Positions 33,837-43,600 of a DNA stretch of 64,000 bases are shown here, in pieces (the stretch's first letter is position 1; each line of letters starts with the position of its first letter). Made by a program: the position numbers and the translations under genes. Source of the DNA: an uncultured Lachnospiraceae bacterium (lineage in GTDB: Bacteria; Bacillota; Clostridia; Lachnospirales; Lachnospiraceae); the NCBI GenBank assembly GCA_910579425.1, contig CAJTVL010000006.1:34604-98603 (forward strand), in the 5' to 3' direction. The notes under the pieces are model-generated. The model saw only the letters and a program-made list of their open reading frames with translations. It was not told the DNA's origin and searched no databases.

Positions 33837-36287
33837 ATGCAATCAGGAGGATTTACGGATAAAGCAAGAACTGCCCTGTTACTGGCAGAGAAAACAGCGT
33901 CCAGAATGAGTACAGGCTATGTAGGCACAGAGCATATCCTTGTGGGACTTCTGAAAGAAAATACAGGAGTGGCTTCCAAGGTCCTGAAGGAAAACGGGGC
34001 GGAGGAGTCCAAGGTAGTAGAGATGATTCAGGAGCTGATTGTGCCGGATGTGACCGTTGCCATTAAGGAAAAGGGGAATTATTCTCCACGGGCCCGCAAG
34101 GTGGTGGAGGAAGCCCACAGACAGGCAGACCGTTTCGGGGCGGAGCGCACGGGAACAGAGCATCTTCTTCTGGCGCTGCTCAAAGAAGGGGAAAATGTTG
34201 CAATCAGGCTTTTGAACACGCTTGGAATATCCATACAGAAGCTTTATGCGGATACCTTGATCGCTATGGGAGAGGACGGCAATCTCTATAAGGAGGATCT
34301 GGGCAGGAAGCAGAGCCGCAAAAGCAGACATACCTCTGCCCTGGAGCAGTACAGCCGGGATCTGACCGCCCTTGCGGCGGCAGGAGAGCTTGACCCGGTC
34401 GTGGGCAGGGAAGGCGAGATCAAACGGGTGATTGAAATATTAAGCCGCAGAATGAAAAATAATCCCTGCCTGATCGGAGAACCGGGAGTGGGGAAAACGG
34501 CGGTGGTGGAGGGGCTTGCCCTTCGGATTGTGGCAGGAGAGGTGCCTTTTACGGTACAGAATAAGAGACTTCTCACCCTGGATCTCTCCGGAATGGTGGC
34601 AGGCTCCAAGTACCGGGGCGAGTTTGAAGAGAGAATTAAGAGAGTGATCTGGGAGGTTCAGGAGGCCGGGAATATTATTCTTTTCCTGGACGAGATGCAT
34701 ACCATTATCGGGGCAGGAGGAGCGGAGGGGGCAATCGACGCTTCCAACATCTTAAAGCCCTCCCTGGCCAGAGGGGAGCTGCAGCTCATCGGAGCCACTA
34801 CGGTGGCGGAATATCACAAGTATGTGGAGAAGGATGCCGCCTTAGAGCGCCGGTTCCAGTCCGTTTATGTGGAGGAGCCTTCCATAGAGGAGGCGGTGGA
34901 GATCTTAAAGGGGGTTGCACCAAAATATGAGGAGCATCACCGGGTTACGATCACGGATGAGGCCATACAGGCTGCAGTCCAGCTTTCGGAGCGGTATATC
35001 AATGACCGGAATCTGCCGGACAAGGCCATTGACCTGATTGATGAGGCAGCCTCAGCCGTCCGTCTGAAAAATATGCAGTCGCCGGAGAATTTAAAGCAGC
35101 AGCTTATGCGTATCCAGGAAATAGACGGGGAGGTGGAAGCCCATCTGAAGGCCGGGGAGCTCACCCAGGCCTCCCAGGTCCGCGCAGAGCAGGAAAAGCT
35201 GATCCGGAAATATGAGCGTGCAAAGGAGAAAAACCGCAGGCAGCAGGAGGATGGACGGCTGAAAGTGGGAGAAAATGAGATTGCCGAGATCGTATCTTCC
35301 TGGACCAAGGTGCCCGTGAACAAATTAACCGAAAAAGAAAGCGAAAGACTGCTTAAGCTGGAGAAGATACTCCATAAGCGGGTGATCGGACAGGAGGCGG
35401 CGGTAAGCGCGGTTTCCCGCGCAATCAGAAGAGGGAGGGTGGGACTGCAGGATCCCGGAAGGCCCATCGGCTCCTTTCTGTTTCTGGGTCCTACCGGTGT
35501 GGGGAAGACGGAGCTGAGCAAGGCCCTTGCGCAGGCCATGTTCGGCAGTGAGAATGCGCTGATCAGAGTGGACATGTCGGAGTATATGGAAGGACATTCC
35601 GTCTCCAAGATGATTGGCTCCCCTCCGGGATACGTGGGGTTTGAAGAAGGGGGGCAGCTCAGCGAAAAAATCCGTAAAAATCCTTATTCCGTGGTGCTTT
35701 TTGATGAAATAGAAAAAGCACATCCGGACGTGTTCAATGTACTGCTCCAGGTATTGGACGACGGGCACATCACGGATTCGAAAGGACGGAAAGTGAGCTT
35801 TAAAAATACCATATTGATTATGACCTCCAACGCCGGGGCCCAGAGAATCATTTCGCCCAAAAACCTTGGGTTTTCCACGGAGACCACCAGGGAGCAGGAT
35901 TATGAAAAGATGAAGTTCGGGGTAATGGAGGAGGTGAAAAAGCTTTTTAAGCCGGAATTTATCAACCGGATTGATGAGATTATGGTATTTCAGCCTTTGG
36001 GGAAAGAGCAGATGCATGAGATCATGACTCTTCTTTGCGGCAATCTGGCCAAAAGGTGTAAGGAGCAGATGGAGATCAAGCTTCTCGTGAGCAATGCCTT
36101 AAAGGAATATATCCTGACCAAATATTCCGACGAAAAGATGGGGGCGCGGCCTTTAAGGAGAGCGATTCAGAGCGTGGTGGAGGACAGACTGGCAGAGGAA
36201 ATCTTAGAGGGAAGGGTAAAGGAAGGAGATACCGTCACGGCGGGATTTCGAAAAGAGCAGGTTGTCTTTGAGGTTAAGAAAATTTAA
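33837..36287 (+). CDS. clpC: ATP-dependent Clp protease ATPase subunit ClpC
   Basis: An 816-residue AAA+ unfoldase that feeds substrates to ClpP. Seen in order: N-domain with two repeats (FTDKARTALLLAEK and SPRARKVVEEAHRQAD), first AAA+ module with GEPGVGKT (~214), a UVR-type middle segment (KAGELTQASQVRAEQEKL), second AAA+ module with GPTGVGKT (~551) and the family end. The start ATG at 33837 has only a weak site and is probably coupled to the GntR gene 4 bases upstream. The usual ctsR, mcsA and mcsB partners are absent. Confidence 0.95.
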   Translation: MQSGGFTDKARTALLLAEKTASRMSTGYVGTEHILVGLLKENTGVASKVLKENGAEESKVVEMIQELIVPDVTVAIKEKGNYSPRARKVVEEAHRQADRFGAERTGTEHLLLALLKEGENVAIRLLNTLGISIQKLYADTLIAMGEDGNLYKEDLGRKQSRKSRHTSALEQYSRDLTALAAAGELDPVVGREGEIKRVIEILSRRMKNNPCLIGEPGVGKTAVVEGLALRIVAGEVPFTVQNKRLLTLDLSGMVAGSKYRGEFEERIKRVIWEVQEAGNIILFLDEMHTIIGAGGAEGAIDASNILKPSLARGELQLIGATTVAEYHKYVEKDAALERRFQSVYVEEPSIEEAVEILKGVAPKYEEHHRVTITDEAIQAAVQLSERYINDRNLPDKAIDLIDEAASAVRLKNMQSPENLKQQLMRIQEIDGEVEAHLKAGELTQASQVRAEQEKLIRKYERAKEKNRRQQEDGRLKVGENEIAEIVSSWTKVPVNKLTEKESERLLKLEKILHKRVIGQEAAVSAVSRAIRRGRVGLQDPGRPIGSFLFLGPTGVGKTELSKALAQAMFGSENALIRVDMSEYMEGHSVSKMIGSPPGYVGFEEGGQLSEKIRKNPYSVVLFDEIEKAHPDVFNVLLQVLDDGHITDSKGRKVSFKNTILIMTSNAGAQRIISPKNLGFSTETTREQDYEKMKFGVMEEVKKLFKPEFINRIDEIMVFQPLGKEQMHEIMTLLCGNLAKRCKEQMEIKLLVSNALKEYILTKYSDEKMGARPLRRAIQSVVEDRLAEEILEGRVKEGDTVTAGFRKEQVVFEVKKI

Positions 36288-36378
36288 AAGATTATTTGTG
36301 GAAATTTATGTGAAAATATATTATACTGAAATTAAGTTATAGTGAAAGTGTTAGGACTTAGCAGGAGGACATAAGACA

Positions 36379-36789
36379 ATGGCAGTGGTAGAGGAATTAC
36401 TACGTTCAGAAAAGGACGGCACAATCAGTTTTGGCAATCATGCCCTGGCAAACAAGGCTAAGCTGGAGGATTTCGAGCATTGCGGGGACTTATACAAGGT
36501 GAAAACCTTTAAGACAATGACCAGGCTGGAGAAAAACGGAATGTTTGTCTATGAATCGGTGCCGGGAACCAGCGTTTCGCATTTTGCGGAAACTCCGGAG
36601 GAGATCAGCTTCGCGGTGGAGGGCGCTGAGGATGCGCAGATTACCATTGGGCTCAGCGAGGATACGGAGTATGAGGTCTTTGTGAACGAAGAAAGCATTG
36701 GAAAGATGAAGACCAATTTAAGCGGTAAACTGATTTTAAGCGCCGAGCTGGCAGAAGCTGCGGAAGTAAAGGTCAGGATTGCCAAATGA
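36379..36789 (+). CDS. Conserved small protein, function unknown
   Basis: A 136-residue acidic protein (start MAVVEELLRSEKDGTISFGNH; C-terminal half TPEEISFAVEGAEDAQITIGLSEDTEYEVFVN...). The second half is probably all beta and carries no catalytic signature. AGCAGGAGGAC precedes the ATG and a 15-base-pair terminator follows, so it is a single-gene unit. Similar Lachnospiraceae proteins are sometimes labelled endosialidase, but I see no support for enzymatic activity. Confidence 0.75.
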   Translation: MAVVEELLRSEKDGTISFGNHALANKAKLEDFEHCGDLYKVKTFKTMTRLEKNGMFVYESVPGTSVSHFAETPEEISFAVEGAEDAQITIGLSEDTEYEVFVNEESIGKMKTNLSGKLILSAELAEAAEVKVRIAK

Positions 36790-36816
36790 CCAGGATGAGT
36801 CATCCGGGCGTTAAGT

Positions 36817-36857
36817 AAAGCTGCTGCAAAAGGAAAGCTGTTTTGCAGCAGCTTTTT
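36817..36857 (+). terminator. Strong intrinsic terminator
   Basis: A 15-base-pair perfect stem (36817-36831 with 36841-36855, core GCTGCTGC), 9-base loop, ending in TTTTT. Confidence 0.85.
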
Positions 36858-36897
36858 GTGCGCAGGACCGTATAAGGAAATTTGGAGTATATTTATT

Positions 36898-38265
36898 ATG
36901 GCAAAAGGAAAAAATTCTACTGTGTTTTTTTGTCAGAGCTGTGGATTTGAATCCAGTAAATGGATGGGACAGTGTCCCGGCTGCAGGCAATGGAATACCT
37001 TTGTGGAGGAACAGGTGGTCACAGGCGCTTCGCCCAAAGGAATCAAAAAAACAGAGAGGGAAGAAAACAGACCCTGGTCTCTGGCAGAAATCTCTCTGGA
37101 GGAGGAAGACCGCCTTGGCACCGGTATGGGGGAGCTTGACAGAGTACTGGGGGGCGGCCTTGTGAGGGGATCCCTGACCCTGGTAGGAGGAGATCCGGGC
37201 ATCGGAAAATCAACCCTGCTGCTGCAGGTCTGCAGGAACCTTGCTCTGGATGAAAAGGAGGTTCTCTACGTATCGGGGGAGGAATCCTTAAAACAGATCA
37301 AAATCCGCGCCAACAGGATCGGAGAATTTAACGGCCATTTAAAGCTTTTGTGCGAAAATTCTCTGGGGGTAATCGAAGAGGTTATGCGCAGGGGAAAGCC
37401 TGACGTGGTGGTGATCGACTCAATCCAGACCATGTTTCACGAGAATGTTTCTTCCGCTCCCGGAAGCGTTTCCCAGGTCAGGGAGGCTACCGGAGTTCTT
37501 TTGCAGCTTGCGAAAGGATTAAATATCTCCGTTTTCATTGTGGGCCATGTGACCAAGGAGGGAACGGTGGCAGGGCCAAGGGTTCTGGAGCATATGGTGG
37601 ATACGGTTCTTTATTTTGAGGGGGACCGTCATGCATCCTATCGGATTCTGCGGGGGGTGAAAAACCGTTTCGGCTCTACCAACGAAATCGGGGTTTTTGA
37701 GATGGCGCAGGAAGGGCTTCGGGAAGTGTTAAACCCTTCGGAATTTATGCTCAGCGGTAAGCCGGAAGGGGCAAGCGGCTCCATTGTGGTCTGTTCCATG
37801 GAAGGAACCCGTCCCATGCTTCTGGAAATCCAGGCCCTGGTCTGTCATTCCAGTTTCGGCATTCCCAGGCGGCAGACAATCGGAACGGATTTTAACAGAG
37901 TAAACCTGCTGATTGCGGTTTTGGAAAAAAGGCTTGGCCTTTCGCTTGGCAATTGCGATGCCTATGTAAATATCGCGGGTGGCATCAGGATCCAGGAGCC
38001 GGCAGTGGATCTGGGTATTGCCATGGCTTTGGCGTCCAGCTTTAAAAACAAGGCCATAGATGACAAGACCATCGCCATAGGCGAGGTGGGGCTGAGCGGC
38101 GAGGTGAGAGGGGTCAGTATGATACAGTCCAGAGTGCAGGAGGCGAAAAAGCTGGGCTTTACCACCTGCATTGTCCCTTACGTAAATAAGGATGGGATCA
38201 AGGAAACAGACGGTATTAAAATCATAGGAGTGCGAGGCGTGGGGGAAGCAATCGGGCTTTTATAA
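36898..38265 (+). CDS. radA: DNA repair protein RadA
   Basis: A 455-residue protein that helps branch migration in recombination repair. Seen in order: zinc finger CQSCGFESSKWMGQCPGC, Walker A GGDPGIGKSTL, the RadA-specific motif KNRFGSTNE, and a Lon-like C-terminal domain (AGGIRIQEPAVDLGIAMAL). I chose the ATG at 36898 (GGAG 10 bases before); the frame extends 14 codons upstream into the preceding terminator. Followed by a spacer with a weak promoter and the LCP gene. Confidence 0.96.
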   Translation: MAKGKNSTVFFCQSCGFESSKWMGQCPGCRQWNTFVEEQVVTGASPKGIKKTEREENRPWSLAEISLEEEDRLGTGMGELDRVLGGGLVRGSLTLVGGDPGIGKSTLLLQVCRNLALDEKEVLYVSGEESLKQIKIRANRIGEFNGHLKLLCENSLGVIEEVMRRGKPDVVVIDSIQTMFHENVSSAPGSVSQVREATGVLLQLAKGLNISVFIVGHVTKEGTVAGPRVLEHMVDTVLYFEGDRHASYRILRGVKNRFGSTNEIGVFEMAQEGLREVLNPSEFMLSGKPEGASGSIVVCSMEGTRPMLLEIQALVCHSSFGIPRRQTIGTDFNRVNLLIAVLEKRLGLSLGNCDAYVNIAGGIRIQEPAVDLGIAMALASSFKNKAIDDKTIAIGEVGLSGEVRGVSMIQSRVQEAKKLGFTTCIVPYVNKDGIKETDGIKIIGVRGVGEAIGLL

Positions 38266-38401
38266 GTATATTTGTAACAATTTCATAAAATTTGGTATTC
38301 AAAATGAGAAGGATATGTTAAAATAGAGTCGGATTTTGTAAGAAAATAAATTAGGCTGTTGCCAGGAACTGGTGGGAACAGTCGGTTTAAGGAGTTCTCA
38401 A

Positions 38402-39490
38402 ATGGATAAAAAGAAATGGATTAAGCAGATTCCATTGCTGATGTTGGAGTTGACGGTGCTGGCGGCTGCGCTTTGTATTCTGTATGTTACCCTGAAAGCC
38501 ACAGACAGCAAAACAGGGGCGGAAAAGGTGAATCTTAAGGAAGAAAACATCGCCGTCAATCCCGAGGTTAAGGAAAAGGTCGAGAAGACGCCGGGGGAAG
38601 GAGTCCAGGAAGAAAACAAGTATACAGGAATCTTTAATATTGCTTTCTTCGGGGTGGATGCAAGAGACGGCAGCCTTGGGAGAGGAAACAGAAGCGATAC
38701 GATTATGCTCTGCTCCATTGACATGGATCGGCATGAGGTGCGTCTGGTCTCCATATTCCGGGATACCTATCTGAATTTGGGAAACGATACTTATAATAAA
38801 TGTAATACAGCCTATGCCCAGGGAGGGCCTGAGCAGGCAATCAGCATGATCAATATGAATACGGACATGTATGTCACCGAATACATTACCGTCGGATTTA
38901 AAGGACTGAAGGAAGCAATAGATGCGTTAGGCGGCATTGAGATGGAAATTACCGAGACGGAAATCTCCCATTTGAATAATTATCAGAGTACCATGGCTGC
39001 GGAAATGGGAGTGGAGTATACTCCGGTGGCAGAGGCCGGCAGACAGACCTTAAACGGCCTTCAGGCGACGGCGTACTGCCGGATCCGCTATGGCGGAGGC
39101 GATGATTTCAGGCGTGCCCAGAGACAAAGGGACGTCCTGATCGCCATGATGGACAAGGCTAAGACCGCTTCCATAGGCTCCCTCACGGAAGTGATGAATG
39201 TGGTTCTGCCCAATGTGCAGACCTCTCTGGACGTGCAGGATATTATTCCCGTTCTGGGCATGATCGGAGACTATAAAGTGACGGTAAGCGACGGCTTTCC
39301 CTTTGAGGGAATGAGAAACGGAGGTACCATCGGGACCAAGGGTGACTGCGTGGTACCCGTCAGCCTGGAGGAGAATGTGATCAGGCTCCATGAATTGCTT
39401 TATGCCGAGGAGGATTATGTGCCCTCCAAGGAACTGCAGGAGTTCAGTAAAATCGTGGAAGCAGATACCCAGGGGAGGCTGAAGTATTAA
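38402..39490 (+). CDS. LytR-CpsA-Psr (LCP) family cell-wall ligase
   Basis: A 362-residue protein with one N-terminal membrane segment (~8-27) and an outside LCP domain: FGVDARDGSLGRGNRSDTIMLCSID, VSIFRDTYL and GLQATAYCRIRYGGGDDFRRAQRQRDVL hold the Asp and Arg residues that bind pyrophosphate lipid carriers. LCP enzymes attach wall polymers to peptidoglycan. The ATG at 38402 follows GGAG; the frame opens 10 codons earlier without a ribosome site. A -10-like TAAAAT lies at 38319-38324. Confidence 0.92.
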   Translation: MDKKKWIKQIPLLMLELTVLAAALCILYVTLKATDSKTGAEKVNLKEENIAVNPEVKEKVEKTPGEGVQEENKYTGIFNIAFFGVDARDGSLGRGNRSDTIMLCSIDMDRHEVRLVSIFRDTYLNLGNDTYNKCNTAYAQGGPEQAISMINMNTDMYVTEYITVGFKGLKEAIDALGGIEMEITETEISHLNNYQSTMAAEMGVEYTPVAEAGRQTLNGLQATAYCRIRYGGGDDFRRAQRQRDVLIAMMDKAKTASIGSLTEVMNVVLPNVQTSLDVQDIIPVLGMIGDYKVTVSDGFPFEGMRNGGTIGTKGDCVVPVSLEENVIRLHELLYAEEDYVPSKELQEFSKIVEADTQGRLKY

Positions 39491-39550
39491 GGGCGGCTTT
39501 CTAGTCACCTTTTGAAAGGTAACAATTATTTCAAAATCTGTAAAAAGATG

Positions 39551-39580
39551 TTGACAGATAACATGAAGATAAGTTATAAT
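39551..39580 (+). promoter_or_regulatory. Strong promoter for tRNA-Trp
   Basis: Perfect TTGACA (39551-39556) and TATAAT (39575-39580), 18 bases apart, 42 bases before the tRNA. Confidence 0.85.
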
Positions 39581-39622
39581 CGGTAAGTGGTCTTGGAAAA
39601 GAAGTTCCAGGGTTGCGAGGAT

Positions 39623-39693
39623 AGGGGCATAGTTCAAAGGTAGAACAGCGGTCTCCAAAACCGTCGATGTGGGTTCGATTCCTACTGCCCCTG
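39623..39693 (+). tRNA. tRNA-Trp (anticodon CCA)
   Basis: A 71-base cloverleaf. The acceptor stem is AGGGGCA with TGCCCCT and discriminator G. The anticodon loop CTCCAAA holds CCA at 39655-39657, closed by a 5-pair stem. GGTTCGATTCC gives the T arm. No CCA end is encoded. A strong promoter precedes it and a terminator follows, so it is transcribed alone. Confidence 0.95.
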
Positions 39694-39712
39694 TTAAAAT
39701 AAACAGACGGTG

Positions 39713-39763
39713 AAAGTGTTAGAAACTCCAGATTTATGGGATTTTCTAATGCTTTATTTTTTG
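39713..39763 (+). terminator. Intrinsic terminator after tRNA-Trp
   Basis: AAAGTGTTAGAAA (39713-39725) pairs with TTTCTAATGCTTT (39743-39755), 13 pairs with two G-U, followed by ATTTTTTG. Confidence 0.75.
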
Positions 39764-39793
39764 TTAGACTTTGTATTTTGAGTATGATATACT
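39764..39793 (+). promoter_or_regulatory. Promoter for the TetR gene
   Basis: TTAGAC (39764-39769), 18-base spacer, TATACT (39788-39793). Confidence 0.5.
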
Positions 39794-39803
39794 GAATTTG
39801 ACC

Positions 39804-39869
39804 GGGCGTAAGTCTATTTCACAGTAAACGGCAAAATAATTTCCCGTTAGCCGTACATAACTTACGTCC
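39804..39869 (+). repeat. Long hairpin in the TetR leader, related to 19097-19128
   Basis: GGGCGTAAGT (39804-39813) pairs with ACTTACGTCC (39860-39869), 10 pairs with one G-U; inside it AACGG (39827-39831) pairs with CCGTT (39844-39848). It begins at the predicted transcription start. Confidence 0.6.
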
Positions 39870-39906
39870 TTTCCGGACAAGTCTTGGCAAATGAGAAAAG
39901 GAATGA

Positions 39907-40503
39907 TTGGCTTCAGTTATGAGTGATAAATCGGCACAAAAGAAAAGGTACATTGTGGAGGCGGCCAGGAAGGTATTTATGGAGAAGGGCTACAAGCAGG
40001 TCACTATGAAGGACATTGTGGATGCCTGCGGTATCAGCCGGGGAGGGCTTTATCTGTATTTTCAGAACACCGGAGAAGTCTTCGAGGAGGTTCTTAAGCT
40101 GGAGCAGGCGGAGACGGACGATGTATTTGAACAGAATATCCGAAAAGGGGCTATGCCTTCCGACATTCTGGCTCTTTTTTTGAAGGAACAGAAAAAGGAG
40201 CTTCTCTCCAGAGAACACTCCCTGAACAAGGCCACATATGAGTATTTTTTTGAAAACCGACTCTCTCCAAAAGAAAATCTGCTGAAAAGGCAATTCGACG
40301 GGGCGGTGCATGTGATTGAAAGGCTGATTCAGGCCGGAATCCAGGAAGGCGAATTTTACTGTGAGGATCCAAGGGGCGCAGCCAGAAATATTATGTATGT
40401 TCTTGAGGGGCTTAAGGTCGCGTCTCAGACCAGAGAAATTCCTGAGGCGGCGGTGGACCGGGAAATTCTTTATGTTATGCAGGGACTTTTCCTGGAGGAA
40501 TAA
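39907..40503 (+). CDS. TetR family transcription regulator
   Basis: A 198-residue regulator. The N-terminal ~50 residues are the TetR helix-turn-helix (RYIVEAARKVFMEKGYKQVTMKDIVDACGISRGGLYLYFQNTGEVF layout). The rest is a helical ligand-binding domain. I chose the TTG at 39907 because AAAGGA ends 4 bases before it; the ATG at 39919 has no ribosome site. It lies directly before purL, 109 bases away, without a clear terminator. Ligand unknown. Confidence 0.85.
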   Translation: MASVMSDKSAQKKRYIVEAARKVFMEKGYKQVTMKDIVDACGISRGGLYLYFQNTGEVFEEVLKLEQAETDDVFEQNIRKGAMPSDILALFLKEQKKELLSREHSLNKATYEYFFENRLSPKENLLKRQFDGAVHVIERLIQAGIQEGEFYCEDPRGAARNIMYVLEGLKVASQTREIPEAAVDREILYVMQGLFLEE

Positions 40504-40612
40504 GACAAGAAGAAAAAGGAACTGTTTGAATCGGCCGGCCTGGTGTAAAGCAGTAAACGGCCGCTGAATAACGAAACTGTAAATATGGCAAACGGAGGAC
40601 AAGAATTTTACT

Positions 40613-43600
40613 ATGGGAGAGGTAAGACGTGTCTATGTAGAAAAGAAAATCCCTTACGCGGTAAAGGCAAGGGAACTTAAGGAGGAAATCGGCAGTTATC
40701 TGGGGATCACGAAAGTGAGCGGGGTGCGCGTGCTCAATCGTTATGATGTGGAGAACCTGTCGGAGGAAACCTTTGAGAGAGCGGTGCGCATGGTTTTTGC
40801 GGAGCCGCCGGTAGATATTCTTTACCGGGAAAATCTGGAAATCGGGGACGGGACGAGAGTATTTTGCGTGGAGTTTCTGCCGGGACAGTTCGACCAGCGG
40901 GCGGATTCGGCCATGCAGTGCCTTCAGTTTTTGAATGAGGAGGAAGAGCCGGTGGTCAGGACAGCCACCACCTATCTGATCGAAGGGGATATTACCGACC
41001 AGGAATTCGAGAAGATCAAAGCCTACTGTATCAATCCTGTGGATTCCAGAGAAGTCGGCATGGATAAGCCGGATACTCTGATTACGGCCTATGAGGAGCC
41101 GGCGGATGTGGCGGTGCTTACAGGCTTCCTGAAAATGAAGGAGGCAGAGCTGGCAGCGCTGTATGAAAGCCTGGCGCTTGCCATGACCTTTCAGGATTTT
41201 CTCCATATCAGGAATTACTTTAAGGAAGAGGAGCACAGGGAGCCGACGATGACGGAGATCCGTGTGCTGGATACCTATTGGTCGGATCACTGCCGTCATA
41301 CCACCTTTTCCACTGAGCTCAAAAACATAGAATTTAAAGACGGCTATTACAAAACCCCTCTGGAAACCACGTATCAGAGCTATTTGGATACCAGAAAGGA
41401 AATCTTTGCGGGCAGGGATGATAAATTTGTGTGCCTGATGGATCTGGCGCTGATGGCCATGCGCAAGCTGAAAAAGGACGGCAAGCTGACGGACATGGAG
41501 GAATCCGATGAGATTAACGCATGCTCCGTGGTAGTTCCCGCTGAGGTGGATTATGGAAACGGTCCGGTAAAAGAGGAGTGGCTGGTGTTTTTCAAAAATG
41601 AGACGCACAATCATCCCACAGAGATCGAACCCTTCGGCGGTGCGGCTACCTGTCTTGGGGGCGCAATCAGAGATCCCCTTTCAGGGCGCGGCTACGTTTA
41701 TCAGGCCATGCGTGTGACCGGCGCGGCGGACCCCACGGTTCCCGTCTCGGAAACCCTGAAAGGAAAGCTCTCCCAGAAGAAGCTGGTGAGGGGGGCTGCC
41801 GGGGGATATTCCTCTTACGGCAACCAGATCGGGCTTGCCACCGGCTACGTAAAGGAGATTTACCATCCCGGCTATGTGGCAAAGCGCATGGAGATCGGCG
41901 CGGTGATGGGTGCTGCTCCCCGCAGGAATGTCATCCGTGAAAATTCAGATCCCGACGACGTGATTATCCTTCTTGGAGGAAGAACCGGCCGTGACGGCTG
42001 TGGAGGGGCTACCGGTTCTTCCAAGATACACACGGAAAGCTCCATTGAAACCTGCGGTGCAGAGGTACAGAAGGGCAACGCGCCTACCGAGCGGAAAATT
42101 CAGAGGCTTTTCCGCAGGAGTGAGGTTTCCCGGATAATCAAAAAATGTAATGATTTCGGTGCAGGCGGCGTATCCGTAGCGATCGGGGAGCTGGCCGACG
42201 GTCTTTTGGTAGACCTGGACAGGGTTCCGAAAAAATATGCGGGCCTGGACGGCACGGAGCTGGCTATCTCGGAATCCCAGGAGAGAATGGCCGTGGTGAT
42301 CTCCCCTGAAAACGTTGACACCTTCCTTGCCTATGCCGGGGAGGAGAACCTGGAGGCTGTTCCCGTTGCGGTGGTTACGAAGGAGCCCAGACTGGTGCTG
42401 AAATGGAGGGGAAAGGAAATTGTCAATATTTCCAGAGCCTTTTTAGATACAAACGGCGCTCATCAGGAAGCCGATGTTGTGGTTGAGGCGCCGGAGGAGG
42501 AAGAAAATTACCTGAAAAAGATTGCCCTTTCAGGAGCAGAGAAGGCATTGAAAGAAAATGACGTCAAGGGCGCATGGCTTGCGGGGCTTGGAGACCTGAA
42601 TGTATGCTCCCAAAAAGGGCTTGTGGAGATGTTCGACTCATCCATCGGGGCAGGCAGTGTGTTAATGCCCTACGGCGGGAAATATCAGCTCACAGAAACC
42701 CAGACTATGATTGCAAAGCTTCCGGTAAGGGAGGGAGAGACGGATACGGTAACCATGATGAGTTATGGCTTTGACCCTTATCTGTCTTCCTGGAGCCCGT
42801 ATCACGGAGCGATCTATGCGGTGACCCAGTCCATGGCAAGAATTGTGGCCTGCGGCGGTGATTTCCATAAGCTTCATTTCACTTTCCAGGAATATTTCAG
42901 GCGGATGACCAGTGATCCGGAGAGATGGAGCCAGCCCTTTGCCGCTCTTTTAGGCGCTTATGACGCACAGATCGGCTATGGCCTGGCCTCCATTGGCGGC
43001 AAGGACAGTATGTCAGGAACCTTCAATGAGATCGACGTGCCGCCCACCTTGGTCTCCTTTGCGGTAGATGTGGCGGAGGGGAAGGATATGATAACGCCGG
43101 AGCTCAAGGAAGAAGGAGATATGTTGCTTCAATTCTGGTTTGACAAGGATGAATATGATATTCCGGTTTATGAGCATGTAATGCGGACTTACGGCTTTAT
43201 TACTTCTCTCATGCGCCGGAAGGTGGTAAAAGCGGCCTATGCCTTAGACAGCACCGGACTTATGGCAGGCATCAGCAAGATGGCTTTCGGCAATCGGCTT
43301 GGCGTGGCTTTTGAGGACGGATTAAGTTCGGCGGATTTGTTTGAGAACGGTTTGGGAGATATTGTTCTTGAGGTAAGCAGTCAGGATGGAGAAGAGCTTC
43401 TTAAGAAAAATGCTGCCGAGATGGAAGGACTGAATTTCAGAAAGGCAGCGGTGGTCAGAGGGGATGAGCTGTTTACCTGGCAGAATGTAACGGTTTCCAT
43501 GGAAGAGGCGCTGCAGGCATGGAAGGGAAGTCTGGAGAAGGTATTTCCCACCAGGGCGGACAAAGGTACAGAGCCTGTGGAGACGAAGCTGTATAAGGCG

